This document shows, piece by piece, positions 1-5,157 of a stretch of DNA of 5,537 nucleotides. The notes beneath the pieces are model-generated. The model saw nothing but the letters and a program-made list of their open reading frames with translations, had not been told where the DNA came from and searched no databases. Position 1 is the stretch's first letter. Each line of letters starts with the position of its first letter. The position numbers were made by a program, and so were the translations under genes. This DNA comes from Paenibacillaceae bacterium UBA6304 (GTDB lineage Bacteria; Bacillota; Bacilli; Paenibacillales; Paenibacillaceae), in NCBI GenBank assembly GCA_002439285.1, contig DJTQ01000152.1:907-6443 (forward strand), in the 5' to 3' direction.

Positions 1-502
1 CTGTCAGTTCGATCGTTTCGCCAGTCAGGCCTTTCACTGTCGTGCTCGGAGCAACCTCGTCCGTCGTACCTTTCTTCAGGTACTTCACGTTTACGCTTTG
101 CTCTTCAGCCGTGTAGTAGAAGATGTACTCGTTGCCTTCGGCTTTAATCGTGTAGCTGTCCGTGGCTTTCTCTGGCGTGTAGCCTGGAGCGTTCGCCGCT
201 GTCAGTTCGATCGTTTCGCCGGTTAGGCCTTTCACCGTCGTACTCGGAGCTACTTCGTCTGTCGTACCTTTCTTCAGGTACTTCACCGTTACGTTTTGTT
301 CGTTCGCGGTGTAGTAGAAGGTGTGTACTTGGTTTGGTTCAGACGTAAACGTATATTCCAGTTTATCAGGTGCCACTACGCTATAGCCCTCAACCGGCAA
401 AGCCTTCAGTTCAACTTTAGAACCGGAGAAGCCTTTTTGGAAGGTAGGGTCCTTCAGTTGTTTGCCTGAATCTTTCTCCAAGTACTTTACGGTCACGGTT
501 TG
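1..502 (-). repeat. Tandem MucBP-like repeats within the adhesin gene
   Basis: Three consecutive units, each starting at a Gln before a V-x-V-K-Y-L motif: unit 1 at 502..299 (68 aa), unit 2 at 298..101 (66 aa), unit 3 at 100..1 (cut by the edge). Each complete unit contains a GY (EGYSV or PGYTP) and ends in FYYTA followed by NE or EE, the pattern of MucBP-type mucin-binding or immunoglobulin-like repeats. Units 2 and 3 are nearly identical (31 of 33 shared residues; 10 base differences in the first 100 bases at offset 198). Unit 1 is clearly diverged. More copies probably lie to the left. Confidence 0.88.
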
Positions 503-2035
503 TTCTACTGCTGCCGTATATCCAAACCAAATCACTGGAGTAGGATTAGTTACGGTCAAGGTTACATTTCTTGGACTTTCTCCTACTTTCAACTGGTATC
601 CTGCAACTGATTTGGCAGGTACTAAGTGAGTTGATCCCATAGGGAAAGCTTCCTTACCGTTTTGATCCTTGTAATACTCGCTATATAGCACTTCTGCGAA
701 TTCTAGAGCCTCCACTTCAACGCCTTCGGCATTGATTGGCTTGCCGTTCGCATTGACTTTATAGCCTTTCACGAGGATGGAACCTTTGCCGATGCTTACT
801 TTCGGCACCTCAAATTCCTTCGATACGTTCCGATTATTTACATCCTTATACTCCATCTTGGTCGTCCCGTTCGTAGGATAGAGGACATCTGAAACCGGGT
901 TTTTGGATTGGTCCATTACAACTGTGTAAGTGAATGTTGCAGGTTCGCCTTCGGCAATATTGCCGACGTTCCAATTGAATTTTTCAGTAGCGGCGTCCCA
1001 AGTTACAGTCCCTTGCGATACCGTGTAATCTGCCGGACTAATTTGAGCTCCTTGCAGCTTGAGATTGAACATATCTCCCATCGGATCGATTACTTTTGCG
1101 CCTTGTGCCGCATAAGAGATTTTCCCAGCCATTTCGCGGAAAATATTGTTCAACTCATCGCTGTTAGCAGAAAAATAACCCTCATTCTGAACGTCCTTCA
1201 GAACTTTGATCGCATTACTGTTATTGGAAACGTCGAGCCCGACCGAAAAAATCTTGAGGCCTGCATCTTTAGCGATTTTCGCCTCCGAGATTGTTCCGAT
1301 ACCGTTATCTTTTACGGAGAAATTGTTAATTTCGTACCGTGAAGATCTGGAAAGGTCATAATCCCCACCAGTTCCAAGCGTAGTTCCATAATCAAATTTC
1401 GTAATGGCAAAATTATAGCTGTTATTTTGCCAACTGGAACTTTTGGCCTGCGTTCCCTTGAAACTGTAGGTTGGCTCCCCGTCACTTAATACGACGATTA
1501 CTTTATTCTCAGCCGAGCTGTTCGCCAAAAGATCACGGGCATTTTTCAACCCAGCTTGAATATTGGTACCGCCACTCGCACTTATATTGTCAATGGAAGT
1601 CTTCAGGGCATCCTTTTGACTAGGGCCTTTAAAGTCAGAGACATTTGTGGCTGACTTATTAAAGGAAACAACGGCAATTCGACTCGATGACCCGGTTAAC
1701 AGCAAATTGTCCACGAATTTCTTCGCAGCCGTTCTTGCGTCAGCCAATTTGTAGTCAGTTTCCCACCACCAATCTCGGTCATCCATACTTCCGGACTTAT
1801 CAATTACAAGCACTACATCAGTGCTCGATTTGATATTTTTCCCCTCAGCCTTGAGCGTAATTTTCCACTCACCCGACTTACCTGTTGGTTCTGCCGTTTT
1901 GCTTAATTGAATTGCGCCGGGATTAGGCCAGACTGGATCGTTCGAAGTTGACCCTGCTCCAAAAGCCGTCAAAGGACTTACAAAAAGTGAAAATAAACAA
2001 AGCCAGGATACTACAATCTTTAACCCGTATTTCAT
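1..2035 (-). CDS. Secreted VWA-domain, MucBP-repeat adhesin-like surface protein (C-terminus outside window)
   Basis: Open reading frame of 678 codons without a stop from ATG at 2035 to the window edge, so the C-terminus and any cell-wall anchor are not seen. Residues 1-26 are a signal peptide: K2 and K6, hydrophobic core to about 22, likely cleavage after A-F-G. Residues about 73-303 form a von Willebrand factor A domain with a complete metal-ion-dependent adhesion site: DKSGS (D79, S81, S83), T157 in SGGTN and D185 in VVLSDGEP. A roughly 60-residue insertion follows D185, and a WWW patch (89-91) follows the DxSxS motif. Residues about 304-418 are a beta-rich linker beginning AKVIDPMGDMF, as seen after VWA in Gram-positive surface proteins. 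Residues about 420-511 are a divergent MucBP-like unit, followed by tandem repeats from 512. The start is fixed by GAGGAGG five bases upstream. Likely role is metal-dependent binding to host, plant or matrix ligands at the cell surface; the ligand is unknown. Expression is predicted to be under the upstream cyclic-di-GMP riboswitch. Confidence 0.93.
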   Translation of the reverse strand, partial: MKYGLKIVVSWLCLFSLFVSPLTAFGAGSTSNDPVWPNPGAIQLSKTAEPTGKSGEWKITLKAEGKNIKSSTDVVLVIDKSGSMDDRDWWWETDYKLADARTAAKKFVDNLLLTGSSSRIAVVSFNKSATNVSDFKGPSQKDALKTSIDNISASGGTNIQAGLKNARDLLANSSAENKVIVVLSDGEPTYSFKGTQAKSSSWQNNSYNFAITKFDYGTTLGTGGDYDLSRSSRYEINNFSVKDNGIGTISEAKIAKDAGLKIFSVGLDVSNNSNAIKVLKDVQNEGYFSANSDELNNIFREMAGKISYAAQGAKVIDPMGDMFNLKLQGAQISPADYTVSQGTVTWDAATEKFNWNVGNIAEGEPATFTYTVVMDQSKNPVSDVLYPTNGTTKMEYKDVNNRNVSKEFEVPKVSIGKGSILVKGYKVNANGKPINAEGVEVEALEFAEVLYSEYYKDQNGKEAFPMGSTHLVPAKSVAGYQLKVGESPRNVTLTVTNPTPVIWFGYTAAVEQTVTVKYLEKDSGKQLKDPTFQKGFSGSKVELKALPVEGYSVVAPDKLEYTFTSEPNQVHTFYYTANEQNVTVKYLKKGTTDEVAPSTTVKGLTGETIELTAANAPGYTPEKATDSYTIKAEGNEYIFYYTAEEQSVNVKYLKKGTTDEVAPSTTVKGLTGETIELT

Positions 2036-2079
2036 AGGTTCCTCCTCATTTTTTCATTAAATTCCTCCCTTTCAGGCAC
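2032..2079 (-). CDS. Possible 15-codon leader peptide overlapping the adhesin start (ATGA)
   Basis: A GTG at 2079 lies nine bases after AGGAGGG (2095..2089). It opens a 15-codon frame, about MPEREEFNEKMRRNL, whose TGA (2034..2032) overlaps the adhesin ATG as ATGA, the typical layout for translational coupling. Within it, in another frame, a second strong SD (AGGGAGG, 2070..2064) serves ATG 2057, which reads Met-Lys-Lys-stop. Either may be a leader that tunes ribosome loading, or purine-rich chance. No homology can be claimed for so short a peptide. Confidence 0.25.
   Translation of the reverse strand: MPEREEFNEKMRRNL
2041..2047 (-). promoter_or_regulatory. Ribosome-binding site deciding the adhesin start
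   Basis: GAGGAGG on the minus strand ends five bases before the ATG at 2035. It is the closest of three Shine-Dalgarno-like sequences in this leader and supports the chosen start, which is followed directly by a good signal peptide. Confidence 0.85.
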
Positions 2080-2111
2080 TATTTTCTACCCTCCTTACTG
2101 TGGGCATCTAT

Positions 2112-2137
2112 TTCTCACGGAACAAATCCGCCGAGAA
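2112..2137 (-). other. Hairpin in the leader between terminator and ribosome-binding sites
   Basis: Inverted repeat: GAGAA (2133-2137) plus TCCG (2127-2130) pair with CGGA (2118-2121) plus TTCTC (2112-2116), a nine-pair stem with a small internal asymmetry and a five-base loop. No T-tract follows, so it is not a terminator. It may stabilise the mRNA 5' region produced after read-through, but no function is shown. Confidence 0.45.
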
Positions 2138-2146
2138 CCAAGAAAC

Positions 2147-2196
2147 AAAAAATCCGGCTACATAAACAACGGAGATTACATTGTTATGCAGCCGGA
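2147..2196 (-). terminator. Riboswitch-controlled intrinsic terminator
   Basis: On the minus strand, TCCGGCTGCATAA-CAATG (2196..2179) pairs with CGTTGTTTATGTAGCCGGA (2171..2153). The stem has about 18 pairs, with one bulged T at 2166 and G-T wobbles, around a TAATCTC loop, and is followed at once by six T (2152..2147). It sits 111 bases before the adhesin start, inside the leader rather than after a gene, so it works as an attenuator. Its 5' arm (2196..2188) is also the conserved 3' edge of the aptamer, making the two structures mutually exclusive. Ligand binding should therefore block termination, giving an ON switch. Confidence 0.9.
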
Positions 2197-2267
2197 CGGT
2201 CATTAATCCCTATGAATTATTAGACTCCAAGGCTTTGCGACCTAATCTTTCGATTAGTGTGCCGAAT
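2187..2267 (-). promoter_or_regulatory. Cyclic-di-GMP class I (GEMM-I) riboswitch aptamer
   Basis: The minus-strand RNA carries the GEMM-I core in order. GGCA (2263..2260) is followed by a perfect six-pair stem CTAATC-GAAA-GATTAG (2257..2242) with its GAAA tetraloop. The invariant CGCAAAGCC follows (2239..2231), then GGAGTCTAA (2228..2220), where CTAA resembles the tetraloop-receptor strand. A variable loop leads to ATGAC (2203..2199) and CCGGCTGC (2195..2188). In this family the ligand stacks at the A of CGCAAAGCC and pairs with a G in the 5' GG; both Gs are kept, fitting cyclic-di-GMP rather than cGAMP. Departures from the usual form are CACT for AACC, GTCGC for GACGC, and a weak P1 (GCA/TGC core). 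Placement before an attenuator and a surface adhesin matches known targets of this class. Confidence 0.87.
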
Positions 2268-2332
2268 ATTCAATTAGTAATCAAAAATCCCGATTAGTAG
2301 TAAACACGAACTATTTGTCAGATGATATTTTC

Positions 2333-2361
2333 AATATATTTCATAAAAAACTGCTTGTCAA
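2333..2361 (-). promoter_or_regulatory. Sigma-A-type promoter for riboswitch leader and adhesin
   Basis: Minus strand TTGACA (2361..2356), a 17-base spacer, then TATATT (2338..2333): a perfect -35 and a near-perfect -10. Transcription would start near 2326, giving about 60 bases before the aptamer and a leader of about 290 bases before the adhesin ATG. The surroundings are strongly AT-rich. An inverted repeat overlaps the -10 and lies upstream of the -35. Confidence 0.82.
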
Positions 2362-2502
2362 CTGACGGAAATGTGAAATATATCATATCTTTTTCAAAAT
2401 ACAAGTTTCGATTTATTCCGTCATACCCTGTTCTATAATCTTACAAAATAGTACAAATGAACGACTATATCTCCACTTGAATTCCAGTCTTCCAATACTA
2501 CC
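2362..2502. other. AT-rich spacer between the DUF4349 gene and the adhesin promoter
   Basis: No credible coding frame or RNA gene is visible. The only structure noted is TGAAATATAT (2374-2383), the distal arm of an inverted repeat with 2334-2343. No clear hairpin plus T-tract terminator is seen after the stop codon of the lipoprotein gene. Confidence 0.5.
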
Positions 2503-3618
2503 TTACTTGTGTTCCGGCTCATCCTCTTCTTTGGTTATCGGTGGCGAAACCGGTGGCTCCTTGCTTTCGTTCTCGCCAGGTAAGGATGGCACCCTTTCTA
2601 CCGGCCGTTCTGAAGTCCAATTGGTGCGATTGCGGCGACTGCGACTTCTTCTCCGCATTGGCCATACGATGGCAAGAATCACTGCAGCAATTAGGATTAG
2701 CGGCAAGGCTCCGGACAGGACAATTATAAGCCATTGAAGAACAACTGAAATAGCGTCGATGCTTCCTGTTAAAGCATTTTTTGCCCTCTTAAGGAGTGGC
2801 TCCTTCTCCTGTTCCAGTTTTATGATCGAGTTCTCCATTGGCTGATATAAGCGAATTTCTATGGTAGAAAATGAAACATTGTTATCGATATAGCGCATTC
2901 GTCCCTTAATCTGCTCGATTTCCGTCTGAATCCGTTCCAGTTCATTAACGAATTCGACCAATTGGGCCGTCTTCGTGGCTTCTTCCACGAATTTAAGATA
3001 TCTTGCCTCCATGGCCTGTTTCACTTTGAGACGGGATTCCAGATCCACATATTCTTCGGAAACATCCTGTCCCTGAATACCTTGCTGCAGAGATTCCGGT
3101 TTTAGTTGCTCCAACCGATCCAAGAATGAGGAAAAACCGGAAGCCGGAACTTTGAGGATAAACGTACCGCCCCGCTCATGCTGAGACTGATTTTCCGAGA
3201 ATTCAACAATATACCCGCCTGTCAGCGTGATCAGATTGCGGATTTCCGACTGCGTCTTCCCATAATCCTTGACTTCCATCACCACATTGGCCCGGTAAAT
3301 CAACTTTTTGTTCAACCCGGCGGCCGTGTCCGTGCCTTGGAATCCCGAAGAAGCCCGGTCCGACTCTGCGGCTGTCTCCCCCGACGGAAGTTTCCCTCCG
3401 GCATCAGTCGTCGGGGCCACAGGGGCCTCCGCGGTTTGGTTCGCTTTGGATTCGGACTCGATGGCCATATCCGCTACATTCGCGGATGTGGTGGCACTTT
3501 CATAACTGACGGCATCATTACTGCTGGCTTTGTCGGCATTGCTGCTGCTACCACACCCGCCAAGTAATAGTGATAATGCTAAACTAAATACAAATACGCA
3601 GACTCCCCATCTTTTCAT
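2503..3618 (-). CDS. DUF4349 domain lipoprotein with C-terminal membrane helix
   Basis: 371-residue protein. Residues 1-22 are a lipoprotein signal: K2-R3, hydrophobic stretch, lipobox LGGC with the lipidated cysteine at C22. Residues 23-103 are a Ser/Ala/Thr/Glu-rich low-complexity tether. Residues about 104-260 match the DUF4349 family pattern: KLIYRANVVMEVKDY, then TGGYIVEFSEN, LKVPASGF, DVSEEYVDLESRLK and a closing NNVSFSTIEIRLY. The charged stretch 186-245 is predicted coiled coil. A membrane helix spans about 294-320, followed by a basic cluster (MRRRSRSRRNR) and a Pro/Glu-rich tail that should be cytoplasmic. The bulk therefore sits outside the membrane, held at both ends. The family's biochemical function is unknown. 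The start is supported by AGGGGG (3633..3628) nine bases upstream. It lies 81 bases after fabF in the same direction and could be its operon partner. Confidence 0.92.
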   Translation of the reverse strand: MKRWGVCVFVFSLALSLLLGGCGSSSNADKASSNDAVSYESATTSANVADMAIESESKANQTAEAPVAPTTDAGGKLPSGETAAESDRASSGFQGTDTAAGLNKKLIYRANVVMEVKDYGKTQSEIRNLITLTGGYIVEFSENQSQHERGGTFILKVPASGFSSFLDRLEQLKPESLQQGIQGQDVSEEYVDLESRLKVKQAMEARYLKFVEEATKTAQLVEFVNELERIQTEIEQIKGRMRYIDNNVSFSTIEIRLYQPMENSIIKLEQEKEPLLKRAKNALTGSIDAISVVLQWLIIVLSGALPLILIAAVILAIVWPMRRRSRSRRNRTNWTSERPVERVPSLPGENESKEPPVSPPITKEEDEPEHK

Positions 3619-3627
3619 TTAGAATCG

Positions 3628-3659
3628 CCCCCTGATTAGATCTTTTTTGGTACTAATCA
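3628..3659 (-). promoter_or_regulatory. Ribosome-binding site and adjoining inverted repeat before the DUF4349 gene
   Basis: AGGGGG (3633..3628) is the probable Shine-Dalgarno. Directly upstream, TGATTAG (3659..3653) and CTAATCA (3639..3633) form a seven-base inverted repeat around a 13-base spacer, with the last base shared with the SD. There is no T-tract in minus-strand reading, so it is not a terminator for fabF. A second short dyad, TTCCAA-AGG-TTGGAA (3672-3686), lies between it and fabF, also without a T-tract. No convincing promoter is seen in this 81-base gap. Confidence 0.45.
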
Positions 3660-3699
3660 ATCTCAAGACGCTTCCAAAGGTTGGAAAGTTGCTGGAACC

Positions 3700-4944
3700 T
3701 TATAACTTCTCTTCGAACCGTGAAAGCAGAATGGCGGCGTTATGACCGCCGAATCCAAACGAGTTGGACAGACCGATTCTAAGAGCTGCTTCCCGCGCCA
3801 GATTCGGTACGTAATCCAGATCGCAAGCCGGATCCGGATGCTCCAGATTAATCGTAGGTGGAATAACGCCGTCATTCAAACTTCGGATCAAGGCGATCGC
3901 CTCCGCTCCTCCTGCAGCTCCGAACATGTGGCCGGTCATCGATTTGTTCGCCGTTACGGGAATCCCCCTTGCCTGTTCGCCGAACAATTTCTTGAGCGCC
4001 TTTGTTTCCGCCAGATCCCCGACCTGTGTGCTTGTCGCGTGCGCACTCACCACATCAACCTCTGCCGGCGTAACCCCCGCCGACTGTAGGGCACGCTTCA
4101 TGGCCAAGTAAGCTCCCTCTCCTTCCGGATGCGAAGCCACGACATGATAGGCGTCCGAACTCGCGCCATAACCGATTACCTCCGCGTGGATAGGCGCTCC
4201 TCGTCTAAGCGCATGACCCAACGATTCCAAGACGAGAATGCCGGCGCCCTCAGCCATGACAAATCCGTCGCGACCGGTATCAAATGGGCGGCTAGCCTTC
4301 TCCGGATCATCATTGCGTTTGGACAGCGCCGTGGCGTTACCAAAGCTGGCAAGCGATAGAGGATGAATCGCTGCCTCTGTCCCACCCGCAAGGATGACAT
4401 CCGCTTCACCGCTTCGAATCAAGCGGAACGCCTCACCAATCGCGGTATTTCCGATCGAACAAGCGGTAACCGGCGACAGCGTTGGCCCCATCGCCCCAAA
4501 GCGGATACTGATTTGCGCGGCGGCCATATTGGAGATCATCATCGGCACCAGACTCGGACTGACGCGTCCCGGTCCGCGGTTTTGGTAAGCTTCCATATTG
4601 TCCGTCAGCGTTTGAATTCCGCCGATTCCGGTTCCGACATAAACGCCAAACCGTTCACGGTCGATACGTTCCAAGTCGAGATGAGCCTGCTTTACCGCTT
4701 GTTCTGCGGCATAAAGTCCAAACTGGACGAACCGGTCCATTTTCCGGGCCTCTTTACGGCCGAACAGCGCCTCAGGATCAAATCCCCGTACCTGTCCCGC
4801 AATCCGGGTTCCAAAAGCCGATGCATCAAACAAATCAATATGGGAAATTCCGGACTTCCCGTCCTTCAGCTTGCTCCAAAATGTATCTACGTCATTGCCA
4901 AGCGGCGACACAATCCCCATTCCCGTCACTACTACTCTCTCCAT
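3700..4944 (-). CDS. fabF: 3-oxoacyl-[acyl-carrier-protein] synthase II (FabF)
   Basis: 414 residues, the normal length for FabF, which condenses malonyl-ACP with acyl-ACP in cytoplasmic fatty-acid elongation. The thiolase-fold N-terminus reads VVVTGMGIVSPLGND. All catalytic residues are present: nucleophile C162 in VTACSIG, H302 in AHATST, and K334 and H339 in NKSMTGHMFGAAGG. These map one residue below the E. coli FabF positions 163, 303, 335 and 340. I107 in GTGIGG corresponds to the acyl-pocket isoleucine typical of KAS II rather than KAS I. The glycine-rich gate loop is SNSFGFGGHN (393-402). The residues after the nucleophile (SIG) differ from the usual A/T-S/T-G, so this could be a secondary FabF paralogue. 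The start is set by AGGAGGT (4957..4951) six bases upstream. No fabH, fabD or acpP lies nearby. The divergent neighbour is a regulator; downstream is the DUF4349 gene. Confidence 0.95.
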   Translation of the reverse strand: MERVVVTGMGIVSPLGNDVDTFWSKLKDGKSGISHIDLFDASAFGTRIAGQVRGFDPEALFGRKEARKMDRFVQFGLYAAEQAVKQAHLDLERIDRERFGVYVGTGIGGIQTLTDNMEAYQNRGPGRVSPSLVPMMISNMAAAQISIRFGAMGPTLSPVTACSIGNTAIGEAFRLIRSGEADVILAGGTEAAIHPLSLASFGNATALSKRNDDPEKASRPFDTGRDGFVMAEGAGILVLESLGHALRRGAPIHAEVIGYGASSDAYHVVASHPEGEGAYLAMKRALQSAGVTPAEVDVVSAHATSTQVGDLAETKALKKLFGEQARGIPVTANKSMTGHMFGAAGGAEAIALIRSLNDGVIPPTINLEHPDPACDLDYVPNLAREAALRIGLSNSFGFGGHNAAILLSRFEEKL

Positions 4945-5003
4945 AACAAGACCTCCTGTTGTTTTATACCGGCCTTGTAATTTGCTTAGCTGCCGTTGTT
5001 CCT

Positions 5004-5031
5004 ATTGTATTCCTTCCTTATCCTATTACAA
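5004..5031 (-). promoter_or_regulatory. Candidate fabF promoter
   Basis: Minus strand TTGTAA (5031..5026), 16-base spacer, TACAAT (5009..5004): four and five of six consensus positions. Transcription would begin near 4997, leaving a leader of about 50 bases before the fabF ATG. The -35 sits on the same bases as the proposed -35 of the divergent regulator promoter. Confidence 0.5.
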
Positions 5032-5053
5032 GTTTTTAGTTATCCTAGTATAA
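5018..5053. promoter_or_regulatory. Candidate operator: spaced direct repeat and dyad in the divergent promoter region
   Basis: TTATCCTA occurs at 5018-5025 and again at 5040-5047, 22 bases apart, about two helical turns. The second copy is part of the near-palindrome TTATcCTAGtATAA (5040-5053). These elements cover the -35 region of both proposed promoters and overlap the regulator's -10, a natural position for autoregulation and co-control of fabF. The binding protein is inferred, not shown. Confidence 0.35.
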
Positions 5054-5061
5054 TGTATAAT
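5026..5061 (+). promoter_or_regulatory. Candidate promoter of the divergent regulator gene
   Basis: Two perfect TATAAT hexamers lie in tandem at 5049-5054 and 5056-5061. The first has TTACAA (5026-5031) 17 bases upstream, a weak -35 with three of six matches, which would suit an activated or autoregulated promoter. The leader would be about 95 bases. Confidence 0.55.
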
Positions 5062-5157
5062 ACAATAACAGCCTAAACCTTAACATAATCAAAAAAGGCA
5101 AAGACAAATGGCTAAAAGCAACAGCGAAAGTACAGAAAACAACTGGAGGCCAACCCG

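Noticed and set aside
908..1342. 144-codon plus-strand open frame
   Set aside because: Lies wholly antisense to the continuous VWA adhesin frame, has no ribosome-binding site or recognisable domain, and its composition is that of a shadow frame.
2431..2437. TATAAT-like hexamer on the plus strand as a promoter toward 2503
   Set aside because: No matching -35 and no plus-strand gene downstream; the region is simply AT-rich.
2477..2737. Plus-strand frame opposite the DUF4349 C-terminus
   Set aside because: Antisense to a well-supported gene; Arg/Ser/Leu-rich shadow composition and no Shine-Dalgarno.
3649..3656. TTAGTACC (minus strand), resembling half of a FapR fatty-acid-repressor box
   Set aside because: Only one half-site matches the palindrome as I recall it, and it lies downstream of fabF rather than at a lipid-gene promoter.
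3672..3686. TTCCAA-AGG-TTGGAA hairpin after fabF as a terminator
   Set aside because: Short stem with no following T-tract on the minus strand.
4363..4980. 205-codon plus-strand frame opposite fabF
   Set aside because: Mirror of a high-confidence FabF coding sequence, Arg/His-rich with no family pattern.
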